41,827 bases of DNA from contig NZ_BNBT01000066.1 of the NCBI RefSeq assembly GCF_014656095.1, forward strand, positions 1-41,827, written 5' to 3'. A program made the translations under genes and the position numbers. The notes beneath the pieces are model-generated. The model was not told where the DNA came from. It was given only the letters and a program-made list of their open reading frames with translations, and ran no database searches. This document shows positions 23,579 to 32,680 of the stretch, one piece after another (within the stretch, counting starts at the first letter, position 1; each line of letters opens with the position of its first letter). The stretch comes from Streptomyces longispororuber. Lineage in GTDB: Bacteria; Actinomycetota; Actinomycetes; Streptomycetales; Streptomycetaceae.

Positions 23579-26500
23579 ATGCCCGCCTCCGGTCCGGTCG
23601 CCAACGATCCCATCGCCGTCGTCGGGGTCTCCTGCCGCCTGCCGGGCTCCATCGCCACCCTGGACGACCTGTGGGGCGCTCTGGAGCTGCGGCTCGACCT
23701 GGTGACGACCGTGCCCGGGGAGCGCTTCCCGGCCACGCGGTTCGCCGACCCCACGCGGCGCAGAACCACCCGGAGCTACACCGCGGCCGGCGGCTTCCTC
23801 GACGACGTCACGGGTTTCGACACGAGCTACTTCGCCGGGATCTCACCACGCGAGGCCGCCGCGATGGACCCCCAGCAGCGGCTGCTCCTGGAGCTCGCGG
23901 CCGAGTCCCTGGACGACGCGGGAGCCTCACGGCGGACGCTGGCGGGTTCCGACACCGCCGTGGTGATCGGCGCCAGCTCCCACGACTACGAACAGTTGCA
24001 GGCGCTCGTCGCGGACAAGGCGAGCCCCCACACGATGGCCGGCCTGGCGAGCTGCAACCTGGCCAACCGCCTCTCCCACGCGTTCGACTGGCACGGCATG
24101 AGCACGACCGTGGACACCGCGTGCTCCTCCGCCCTGACGGCCGTGCACCAGGCCTGCGAGGTGCTGCACCGCGGGCACGCGCGCGTCGCGCTCGCCGGCG
24201 GCGTCCAAGTGCTCCTCAGCCCGCACCCGTTCATCGGCTTCTCCGCGGCCGGCATGCTCTCCCCGACGGGACGCTGCCGGCCCTTCTCCGCCGACGCCGA
24301 CGGGTTCGTCCGCTCCGAGGGCGCCGGTGTCGTCCTGCTCAAGCGCCTCCCGGACGCCCTGGCCGACGGGGACCGGATCCACGGCCTCGTCCTCGCGCAC
24401 GGCGTCAACAACGACGGCAACACCCCCGGCCTCGTCCTGCCCAGCAGCAAGGCCCAACAGGCCCTGCTCGCCGGGGTGTACGAGCGGGCCGGCATCGACG
24501 CCGACGAACTCGGCTACCTGGAGGCCCACGGCACCGGCACACCGGTGGGGGACCCGATCGAGTGCTCCGCCATCGGCCACGCCCTCGGCACCCGCCGCCA
24601 CAGCGGCGCCCTGCCCATCGGGTCGGTGAAGGGCAACCTCGGCCACCTGGAGGGCGCGGCGGGCATGCCGGGCCTGCTCAAGGCGCTGCTGGTGCTGCGC
24701 CACCGGCGCATCCCGGCGACGGTCAACGCCGAACCGCTGAACACCGCCATCGACTTCGGCGCCCTCGGCCTGCGGCCCGTGGTCGAGGCGGAGGACCTGC
24801 CCGCGCTGGAACGCCCGCTGGTCGGGGTCAACTCGTTCGGCTTCGGCGGCGCCAACGCCCACCTCGTCCTGGCGCCTCCGCCCGAGACCCCCGCACCCGC
24901 CACGCCCCCGACGGCGGGACGGCTGCCCGTCGTCGTCTCGGCGCGCACGCCCGAGGCCGTGGCGAAGGCCGCCGAGAACCTGGCGCAGCGCCTGGAGGAC
25001 ACGCCGCCGGAAGAGTTCTACGACGTCGCCTACACGGCCACCGAGCGCCGCGACCGGCACGAGTACGCCACCGCCGTGCTCGCCGCCACCCCCGCCCAGG
25101 CCGCCGCCGCCCTGCACGCGGCCGCCCTCGACACGGCGTCGGCGCTGCGCACCGCGACCGGCGCCGCGGGCACCGCCGCCACGCCGTGCCGCACCGTGTT
25201 CGCCTTCTCGGGCAACGGCTCGCAGTGGCCGGGCATGGGAGCCGCGCTGCTGGACGCCGAGCCCGCCTTCCGCCGGGCGGTCGACGAGGCCGACGGCCAC
25301 CTGCGGGCCCGGCTCGGCTGGTCGGTGGCCGAGGAACTGCGCCGCCCGGAGCCGGAGTCACGGCTGCACCTGACCGAAGTGGCCCAGCCGCTCCTCTTCG
25401 CCGTCCAGCTCGGGCTCGTCGAACTCCTCGCCTCGTACGGCATCCGCCCGCAGGCCGTCGTCGGCCACAGCATCGGCGAGGTCGCCGCCGCCCACGTCGC
25501 GGGCGCGCTCGACCTGCCCGGCGCCTGTCTCGTCGTGGCCGAGCGCAGCCGTGCCCAGGCCGCCACCGCGGGCACCGGCACGATGGCGGCCGTGGGTCTC
25601 GGCGCCGCCGACCTGGCCAAGGAACTGGCCCCCTTCACCGGCCGGCTGGAGATCGCCGGGGTGAACGGCCCGGGCGACTGCACCGTCGCCGGGGAGCGGC
25701 AGGCGCTGGCCCAGCTCGGCGCGGAGCTGACGACGCGCGGTGTCTTCTTCCGCCGCCTCGACCTGGACTACGCCTTCCACAGCCGCGCCATGGACCCGCT
25801 CGAAGAGGAACTCCGCACCGCCCTGGCCCCCTTGGCCTGCGGCGACCACCGCATCCCGTTCGTCTCCACCGTCACCGGCGGCCCGCTCGCCGGCCCGCGG
25901 CTCGACGCTTCCTACTGGTGGCGCAACGTCCGGGAGCCGGTCCTGTTCGACCAGGCGGTCGGCACCCTGCTGGAGGAGGGGCCCGCCGTCTTCCTGGAGA
26001 TCGGGCCGCACGCCGTGCTCACCCCGTACCTCAGGCGCCGGCGGCAGGACACCGGGCCCGCCCCCACGGCGATCGCCGTCTGCCGCCGCCGGGCGGACGG
26101 CCCCGACGAGGTCCGCGCCGCCGCCGCGGCCGCCGTCGCCGTGGGCGCGCGCACCGACGGCAGCCACTTCCCCCGGCCGGGACGCGTCACCACCCTGCCC
26201 CCCTACCCGTGGCAGCGGGAGCGCTGCTGGACGGGGGGACCGGACGACTGGGAGCGGGTCGGCGGCGACCGCGGCCTCCACCACCCGCTGCTCGGCCGGC
26301 CCGTCCAGATCGCCCAGCCCGCCTGGCACCAGTACGTCGACCCCTCGCACCTGCCGTGGCTGGCCGACCACCGGGTCGGCGACGCCGTGGTCGTCCCCGC
26401 CGCCGCCTTCGTCGAGGCCGCGTGCGCCGCCGGCCGACGGCACCTCGCCGCCCCCGTGGAGGTCACCGACCTGCACGTGGTGCAGGCCCTCACCCTGCCG

Positions 26501-29500
26501 AGCGGACGCGACACGCGTGACACCCTGGTGCAGACGACCCTGTCACCGGAGGACGGCGTCGTCCGTGTCGCCAGCCGGCCGGACGCGAACTCGTCCTGGC
26601 ACCTGCACGCCCGCGGACGCGTCCGCAGGCTGCTCCGCCCGGCACCCGCCCCCCTGGACCTGGCGGCCGTGCGCTCCCGGCTGACCGCGACGGACGCCGA
26701 CGCCGACGTCCTGTACTCCGCCTTCGCCACCGTCGGCCTGCACTACGGGCCCGCCTTCCGCGTCGTCACCACGGTGCGCGCCGACGACGGCGAGGCGTTG
26801 GCCGACTACCGCCTCCCCCTGCCGCCCGACGGTCCCGACGGCCCCGACGGCTTCGAGGCCCACCCCGTCATCCTGGACGGCGCCCTGCAGAGCGCCGCGG
26901 CCCTCCTCGCCCGGGCCGGGGAACAGCATCTGTTCCTGCCCGCCGCGATCGGCGCCGCCGGCGTGTGGCGGCCGCCCGCCGCCGAAGGGCACATCCACCT
27001 CACGTCCCTCCACGTCACCGGCCGTGAGGCCCGCTTCGACGCCCGGATCACCGACGCGGCCGGCGAGGTCGCCGTCGAGCTGAGCGACTGCCGGCTGCGC
27101 CGGTCGGACATGCTGGCGGCCCGCGAGGCGCGGCACTGCTCCGTCGTCCTGCGCCCCGCGACCCTCCCCGGCACCCCGCGCGCCGCGGACCTGCCCTCCC
27201 CCCGGGAGCTGGCGGCGGCGACCGGCGCCGACCGCGCCGCGCTCACCGACGACGACCACCCCCGTCTGCTGGAGCGCCTGCGGGAGTCCACGGCGCACTG
27301 GAGCGTGCACGCCTTCACCCGGCTGCTCCCGGACGCCACCCGCTTCGGCCTGGACGACCTGCGGGCCGCCGGGCTGCCCGAACGGTACGCGCCCCAGGTG
27401 CCGCTCCTCGCCCAACTCGCCGTCGAGCACGGCCTGTTGGTCCCCACCACCGACACCGAGGCGCCCGGCTGGCAGTTCCGCGCGCCCGCCGACGCCCACG
27501 AGCGCGCCCGGGCGCTGCTCGGCGACTTCCCCGGCTTCTCCGCGCTCCTGGCCGTCCACCTCCGCTGCGGACTGCGGCTGGCCGCCGTACTGAGCGGCGA
27601 GCAGGAGCCGCGGCACCTGTTCACCGCGGACGGCGACCGGCACCTGTGGGAACGGTTCCAGGCCTGCACGCTCCGCCCCGGCCTGCGCCGCAGCGCCCGG
27701 CACCTGCTCGCCCGGGCCGTCACGGAGCGCTCCGCGGACACGCCTCTCCGGGTCCTGGAGATCGGGGCCGGCACCGGCGACCTGAGCGCCGAACTCCTGC
27801 CGGTGCTGCCCGCCGAGCAGACCGAGTACGTCTGCGCCGCCCGCGACGCGGACAGCCTCCCGCGCGCCCAGGCGCGCCTGGCGGCCCATGACGTCGTCGA
27901 GTACCGCACGTTCGATCCCGAAGTTGCCGAGGCTGCCGGGACTGGCGGGGCTGCCGAAGTTGCCGGGGCTGCCGGGGCTGGCGGGGCTTCCGGGGTGTCC
28001 GGGGCTAGCGGGAGTGGCGGGACTGGCCGGGCTTCTGACGCCCCCGAGGCTTCCGGCGCTCCCGACCGCTCCGGCCCTCCCGACGACCCCCGCACTCCCG
28101 ACGACGGCCCCAACCGCCCCCACACCTCCGGTGACACCACCCCCGAGCCCAACCTGTCCGCCCCGTACGACCTCGTCATCGACTCCGGCGCGCTCCAGCG
28201 CGCGACGTCGCCCGTCGCGGCCGCGCGGCGGGTCGGGGGGCTGCTCGCCGACGGCGGGCTGCTGCTGGCCCTGGACCGCGGCCCCCTGCACCACACCGCG
28301 CTGTTCCAGGGGCTGTTCGACGCCGCCTCGCCCGCGCGCCCGTACGACGGCGAGAGCCTGCGCTCCACCCTGGACGACGCCGGGTTCACCGACGTCACGG
28401 CCTGCGGGACGGCCACCGGCCCCGGCACCGTGCTCCTGGCCCGCCGGCCACAGGGCCCCGCGACGGCCACGCCGCCGGCCCCCGCGGCCGGACCGGTACC
28501 GGGCCCCGCCTCGCCGACGCTGTCCGGCCGGTGGCTCCTGCTCAGCGAGGCCGGTCCCGCCGCCAACCCCCTGGCGCGGGCGCTCGCCGCCGCCGTGCGC
28601 CGCGCCGGAGCCGACGCCGTGGAGACCGCCGCCGTGCCCGGGCCCGGCGACGCGGAGGACGCGCTGCGCGCCGCCGCGCCCTCCCACTGCGTCCTGATCC
28701 TGGACGCCCCCGCCCCCTCCGACGACGCCCCGGCGCTCACCCGGCAGGCCGTCCAGCGGGCGCAGGTCCTCCGCGCCGCGGCCGGGACCCTGTCCGCCCG
28801 CACCCAGGACGACCCCCCGGCCCTCTGGCTGATCACCCGGCCCACCGGCGCCCTCCCCGCCCCCGAACGGCCCCTGGACCCCGCCGCCGCGGCCGTCTGG
28901 GGCACGGCGCGCACCCTCGCCAACGAACGCCCCGGCCTGGCCGTCCGCCGCGTCTCGCTGGACGGCGGCGCGGACGCCACCGCCGACGCCGACCGGCTGG
29001 TACGCGAGTTCCTGCACGCCGCGCCGCCGCGTACAGGGCCGGACGAGGACGAGGTCGTGCTGACCCCGCGGGGCCGCTACGTGGCGCGCCTCACCGACCG
29101 CGGACCCGCCCCCGGCCCGCAGGCCGCCGACGACGAGCCCTACACCCTCGAACTGCGCAGCCAGGGACTGCGCAGCCGCACCGCCTGGACCGCCGCGCCG
29201 CCGCCCACCTGCGCCCCCGGGGAGCTGCTCGTCCGCGTCCACGCCGCCGCCCTCAACTACCGCGACGTCATGCTGGCCACCGGCCTGCTGCCCCCGGACG
29301 CGGAAGTACCGCTCCCCGGTGGGCCCGCCCTCGGCCTCGAGTGCGCCGGCGAGGTGGTCGCCGTCGGGCGCGACGTGACCGGCTATGGCCCCGGAGACCG
29401 CGTCTACGCCGTCGCCCCGCGCTCCCTGGCCTCCCACGTACGCGCCCGGCCCGAGTCGGTGGGACGCGTCCCCGACGCCATGAGCTACGAACAGGCGGCC

Positions 29501-31261
29501 ACCCTGCCGGTCGTCCTGCTCACCGTCCACTACGCCCTGTCCCGCCTGGCACACCTGCGCCCCGGGGAAACGGTGCTCGTGCACGGGGGAGCGGGCGGCG
29601 TGGGCCTGGCCGCGCTGCAGTACGCGCGCCACATCGGGGCGCACGTCGTCGCCACCGCAGGGACGCCCGCGAAGCGGGACCTGCTGCGCGCGCTCGGCGT
29701 CCAGCACGTGTTCGACTCCCGGACGCTCGACTTCGCCGAACAGGTACGGGACGTCGGTGACGGGCAGGGCGTCGACGTGGTCCTCAACTCCCTGTCGGGC
29801 GAGGCCATCACCCGCAGCCTGGAGGCCCTGCGGCCGGGCGGGCGGTTCGTCGAGCTCGGCAAGCGCGACATCTACGCCAACCAGCCGCTGCTGCTGCGGC
29901 CCTTCCGCCGCAACATCTCCTTCCACGCCCTCGACGTCAACCAACTGACCGCGCACGCGCCCGCCGCGCTGGCCGACGCCTTCCGCGAGGTCGGCGAGCG
30001 CGTCACCCAGGGCGTCTACCGCCCCCTGCCCCACGAGGCGTATCCGGCCGCGCGGATCCACGAGGCGTTCCGCACCCTCCAGCACTCCAGGCACCTGGGC
30101 AAGGTCGTCGTCTCCCTCGCGGAACCACCCGCCCTGGAACGGCCGGTGCCCGCCCTCGCCCCGGCCCCCGACGCCACCTACCTCGTCACCGGCGGCACCA
30201 GCGGCTTCGGCGCCGCCACCGCCCGCCACCTGGCCGCCCGGGGCCTCCGCCACCTGGCGCTGGTCAGCCGCCGCGGCATCGAGGCCCCCGACGCCCCCGA
30301 CCTGGTGCGCGAGCTGGCCGCGCTGGGGGCCACCGCCCAGGTGCACGCCGCCGACGTCACCGACCCCGCGGCGCTGAGCCGCGTGTTCCGGCAGGCGCGC
30401 GACGCCGGCCACCCCGTACGGGGCGTCGTCCACGCGGTCATGCACCTCGACGACGCCCCCCTGGCCGAGCTGGACGCCGAGCGCTTCCACGCCGTGCTGG
30501 CCGCGAAGATGCACGGCGCCCTGGTCCTCGACGAGCTGACCCGCGAGCACGAGGTGGAGCACTTCGTGGCCTACTCCTCGGTCTCCGCCCTCATCGGCAA
30601 CCAGCGGCAGGCCCCCTACGCCGCCGGGAACCTCTTCCAGGAAGCACTCGTGCGCGCCCGCCGCGCCCGCGGGGCGGCGGGTCTGGCCGTGGCCTGGGGC
30701 GGCATCGACGAGACCGGCTACCTCTTCCGTGCCGGGATGACGCGCACCTTCGACCGCCTGGGCGCGGGCGCGCTGCCCCCCGCCCGGGCCCTGGCTGCCC
30801 TGGACGACCTGCTCGGGCGGCGGGCGGAGGTGACGGCGGTGGGACGGTTCGACTGGGCACGCATGGCGCGCTCCCTGGCCGCCTTGCGGTCCGCCGCCCG
30901 GTTCGCCCCCCTGACCGGCGCGGGCACCCCGGGGGAGGAACAGAGCGCCTCGGACGAGTTCACCGCGCGCTACGCCGGTGCCAAGAACGACGACGAGGCC
31001 CGCGCCGTCCTCACCCAGACCCTGATCCGGCTCACGGCCGACGTCCTGCAGACCTCCCCCGAACGGCTGGACGGTGCCAAGGACATCGCCTCCCTCGGCC
31101 TGGACTCCCTGATGATGGCCGAGCTGGCCGTCTCCGTGCAGCACACCCTCGGCTGCGAACTGCCGCTCATGGAGCTGGCGACCGTCCGCTCCCTCGCCGA
31201 CCTCGCCGAGCGGGTGCACCGCATCCTCCGCCAGGCCGCACAGGACGACGCCACGCGCTGA
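23579..31261 (+). CDS. Highly reducing iterative-type type I PKS, complete
   Basis: I start at ATG 23579 after CTAAGGA, giving 2,560 residues. KS is at ~10-430 (C182 in DTACSSA, H317 in EAHGTGT, H356 in NLGHLEG). AT is at ~535-850 (S631 in GHSIGE, with YAFHS at the specificity site; probably malonyl, uncertain). DH is at ~900-1180 (H931 in ADHRVGDAVVVP, D1100 in LDGALQ). A C-methyltransferase lies at ~1200-1620 (VLEIGAGTG near 1393), interrupted by a repeat-rich insertion. A pseudo-KR follows, then ER at ~1858-2177 (HGGAGGVGLAALQYA), KR at ~2198-2430 (TGGTSGFGAA, Y2347) and ACP (S2510 in LDSL). One fully reducing methylating module and no thioesterase suggest iterative use and release in trans. 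Confidence 0.93.
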   Translation: MPASGPVANDPIAVVGVSCRLPGSIATLDDLWGALELRLDLVTTVPGERFPATRFADPTRRRTTRSYTAAGGFLDDVTGFDTSYFAGISPREAAAMDPQQRLLLELAAESLDDAGASRRTLAGSDTAVVIGASSHDYEQLQALVADKASPHTMAGLASCNLANRLSHAFDWHGMSTTVDTACSSALTAVHQACEVLHRGHARVALAGGVQVLLSPHPFIGFSAAGMLSPTGRCRPFSADADGFVRSEGAGVVLLKRLPDALADGDRIHGLVLAHGVNNDGNTPGLVLPSSKAQQALLAGVYERAGIDADELGYLEAHGTGTPVGDPIECSAIGHALGTRRHSGALPIGSVKGNLGHLEGAAGMPGLLKALLVLRHRRIPATVNAEPLNTAIDFGALGLRPVVEAEDLPALERPLVGVNSFGFGGANAHLVLAPPPETPAPATPPTAGRLPVVVSARTPEAVAKAAENLAQRLEDTPPEEFYDVAYTATERRDRHEYATAVLAATPAQAAAALHAAALDTASALRTATGAAGTAATPCRTVFAFSGNGSQWPGMGAALLDAEPAFRRAVDEADGHLRARLGWSVAEELRRPEPESRLHLTEVAQPLLFAVQLGLVELLASYGIRPQAVVGHSIGEVAAAHVAGALDLPGACLVVAERSRAQAATAGTGTMAAVGLGAADLAKELAPFTGRLEIAGVNGPGDCTVAGERQALAQLGAELTTRGVFFRRLDLDYAFHSRAMDPLEEELRTALAPLACGDHRIPFVSTVTGGPLAGPRLDASYWWRNVREPVLFDQAVGTLLEEGPAVFLEIGPHAVLTPYLRRRRQDTGPAPTAIAVCRRRADGPDEVRAAAAAAVAVGARTDGSHFPRPGRVTTLPPYPWQRERCWTGGPDDWERVGGDRGLHHPLLGRPVQIAQPAWHQYVDPSHLPWLADHRVGDAVVVPAAAFVEAACAAGRRHLAAPVEVTDLHVVQALTLPSGRDTRDTLVQTTLSPEDGVVRVASRPDANSSWHLHARGRVRRLLRPAPAPLDLAAVRSRLTATDADADVLYSAFATVGLHYGPAFRVVTTVRADDGEALADYRLPLPPDGPDGPDGFEAHPVILDGALQSAAALLARAGEQHLFLPAAIGAAGVWRPPAAEGHIHLTSLHVTGREARFDARITDAAGEVAVELSDCRLRRSDMLAAREARHCSVVLRPATLPGTPRAADLPSPRELAAATGADRAALTDDDHPRLLERLRESTAHWSVHAFTRLLPDATRFGLDDLRAAGLPERYAPQVPLLAQLAVEHGLLVPTTDTEAPGWQFRAPADAHERARALLGDFPGFSALLAVHLRCGLRLAAVLSGEQEPRHLFTADGDRHLWERFQACTLRPGLRRSARHLLARAVTERSADTPLRVLEIGAGTGDLSAELLPVLPAEQTEYVCAARDADSLPRAQARLAAHDVVEYRTFDPEVAEAAGTGGAAEVAGAAGAGGASGVSGASGSGGTGRASDAPEASGAPDRSGPPDDPRTPDDGPNRPHTSGDTTPEPNLSAPYDLVIDSGALQRATSPVAAARRVGGLLADGGLLLALDRGPLHHTALFQGLFDAASPARPYDGESLRSTLDDAGFTDVTACGTATGPGTVLLARRPQGPATATPPAPAAGPVPGPASPTLSGRWLLLSEAGPAANPLARALAAAVRRAGADAVETAAVPGPGDAEDALRAAAPSHCVLILDAPAPSDDAPALTRQAVQRAQVLRAAAGTLSARTQDDPPALWLITRPTGALPAPERPLDPAAAAVWGTARTLANERPGLAVRRVSLDGGADATADADRLVREFLHAAPPRTGPDEDEVVLTPRGRYVARLTDRGPAPGPQAADDEPYTLELRSQGLRSRTAWTAAPPPTCAPGELLVRVHAAALNYRDVMLATGLLPPDAEVPLPGGPALGLECAGEVVAVGRDVTGYGPGDRVYAVAPRSLASHVRARPESVGRVPDAMSYEQAATLPVVLLTVHYALSRLAHLRPGETVLVHGGAGGVGLAALQYARHIGAHVVATAGTPAKRDLLRALGVQHVFDSRTLDFAEQVRDVGDGQGVDVVLNSLSGEAITRSLEALRPGGRFVELGKRDIYANQPLLLRPFRRNISFHALDVNQLTAHAPAALADAFREVGERVTQGVYRPLPHEAYPAARIHEAFRTLQHSRHLGKVVVSLAEPPALERPVPALAPAPDATYLVTGGTSGFGAATARHLAARGLRHLALVSRRGIEAPDAPDLVRELAALGATAQVHAADVTDPAALSRVFRQARDAGHPVRGVVHAVMHLDDAPLAELDAERFHAVLAAKMHGALVLDELTREHEVEHFVAYSSVSALIGNQRQAPYAAGNLFQEALVRARRARGAAGLAVAWGGIDETGYLFRAGMTRTFDRLGAGALPPARALAALDDLLGRRAEVTAVGRFDWARMARSLAALRSAARFAPLTGAGTPGEEQSASDEFTARYAGAKNDDEARAVLTQTLIRLTADVLQTSPERLDGAKDIASLGLDSLMMAELAVSVQHTLGCELPLMELATVRSLADLAERVHRILRQAAQDDATR
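27923..28030. repeat. 9-bp tandem repeat inside the PKS methyltransferase
   Basis: Twelve imperfect 9-bp units (GCTGCCGGG, ACTGGCGGG, GCTGGCGGG and so on) encode an Ala/Gly-rich tripeptide array. A Pro/Asp/Ser-rich stretch follows to ~28155. The repeat splits the methyltransferase between FDPE and YDLVIDSG. Confidence 0.88.
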
Positions 31262-31382
31262 GCACGGCCCCGGACCCCCGCCACGGGCCCGGGGCCGCGT
31301 CGCCCACGCCCCCCCTGCGGCACGCCCGTCGCGATCCGCGGACGACACCGCACCCACCCGGACGAACAGGATTCCGACCGCC

Positions 31383-32654
31383 ATGAGCAGCAGTCCCCCC
31401 ACAGCCGCTCCCACGCCCACACCCACGCCCTCACCCGTCGACCGGCACCTGCACCGTGCCGCGCACGCGGTCCCGCACCTCGGCGGCTACATGGGCGTCC
31501 TGGGCATCCTGGAAGGGCCCGCGCCGAGCCTCGCCTCGATCCAGGAGCTGATGGCCGACGGCGTCCGGCGGGTCCCCGCCTGGAACTACCGCGTCTGCGC
31601 CGACAACCGACGCGTCTGGGAGCCCGCCCACGGCCAGGACCTGGACCGGCACGTCCACGCACTGCGCGTCCCCGCGGGCCCCGCGCCACTGGAGCGCATC
31701 GCCCGGGCCCTGCTCGACGCGCCCTTCCCCGAAGGCGCCGACAACTGGGGCGTCTGGCTCGTCACCGGCTGGGCCCCCGATCGCTACGCCTTCGCCGCCC
31801 GGGTCCACCACGCCCTGCAGGACGCCGCCGGCGCGCTGGCGGGACTCGGCGCCGTCATGATGCCCGGCCTCCACCTCCCGCTGTCCGTACCGCCGGAGGC
31901 CGAGCCGTCCCTCGACCTGGTCGGCACCGCCCGCTGGGCCGCCCGGACCCTGCCGCCCCTGCTGCGGCCGACCGCCCGCTGGACCCCGGTGCGCCAGGCG
32001 GCGGACAGCACCCGGACGCTGCACTTCGCCGTCTGCGACAGCAGCCGGCTCGACGCGCTCGCCCGCGCGGCCACCGCCTCCCTCAACCAGGTCTACCTGG
32101 CCGTCACCGCCGGTGCGCTGCGTGCCTGGACGCCCCAGGACTGGACGGGCCGCGCCACCCGGCCGCTGCACGCCTTCGTCCCGGCCGAGAGCCGCCCACC
32201 GGGCCACGACCCGGCCACCCTCGGCAACCACCTGGTGGCGCTGCGGGCCGAGCTGCACTGCGCGGAACCCGACCCCCGCCGGCGGCTCGACCTGATGCGC
32301 CCGAGCACCGACCCGCGCGGCGCCCGCGTCTCCCAGCAGCGGGCGGCCCTGCGGATGCTGCCCCGCGTCGCCGGCCTCGCCACGCGCTGCCTGCTCAGCC
32401 CGCGCAGCACCGCGCTGCTGACCACCAACGTCCAGCTCGGCGGGGGGATGGCCGTCAACGGCCACCCCGTGCGCCAGGCCGTCAGCCTGCCCCCGCTGAT
32501 GTTCGGCCACCCCCTCACCGTGGCCCTGACCACGTACGAAGGACAGGCCACGGTCTGCTTCACCAGCGACCGCACCACCCCCGGCCCCGAAGTGCTGCCG
32601 CAGCTCTGGCACGAGGCCCTCACCGAACTGGAGAAGGCGTACGCCGTCGGGTGA
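31383..32654 (+). CDS. WS/DGAT-like acyltransferase
   Basis: The product has 423 residues with a Thr/Pro-rich N-terminal tail (residues 1-20). It shows wax-ester synthase/diacylglycerol acyltransferase features: early PAWNYRVC, the active-site HHxxxD motif (HHALQDAAG; H142, H143, D147) and the late SLPPLMFGHPLTVAL segment. Where WS/DGATs usually have HHxxxDG, this protein has DA, as in condensation-like relatives. The reaction would join an activated acyl chain to an alcohol or amine acceptor. It follows the PKS in the same direction by 121 bp, so it is a candidate for chain release or esterification. Confidence 0.8.
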   Translation: MSSSPPTAAPTPTPTPSPVDRHLHRAAHAVPHLGGYMGVLGILEGPAPSLASIQELMADGVRRVPAWNYRVCADNRRVWEPAHGQDLDRHVHALRVPAGPAPLERIARALLDAPFPEGADNWGVWLVTGWAPDRYAFAARVHHALQDAAGALAGLGAVMMPGLHLPLSVPPEAEPSLDLVGTARWAARTLPPLLRPTARWTPVRQAADSTRTLHFAVCDSSRLDALARAATASLNQVYLAVTAGALRAWTPQDWTGRATRPLHAFVPAESRPPGHDPATLGNHLVALRAELHCAEPDPRRRLDLMRPSTDPRGARVSQQRAALRMLPRVAGLATRCLLSPRSTALLTTNVQLGGGMAVNGHPVRQAVSLPPLMFGHPLTVALTTYEGQATVCFTSDRTTPGPEVLPQLWHEALTELEKAYAVG

Positions 32655-32672
32655 CCGCCCCGCGCCGGGCGG
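32655..32672. terminator. Bidirectional terminator-like hairpin
   Basis: CCGCCC and GGGCGG form a 6-bp stem right after the acyltransferase stop. They lie in the 26-bp gap between two convergent genes. Confidence 0.5.
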
Positions 32673-32680
32673 CGGCCCGG

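Noticed and set aside
26543..31426. Minus-strand open frame of 1,627 codons opposite PKS1
   Set aside because: It has Gly/Val/Arg-rich composition without domains. It is the antisense shadow of a high-GC gene with clear PKS domains.
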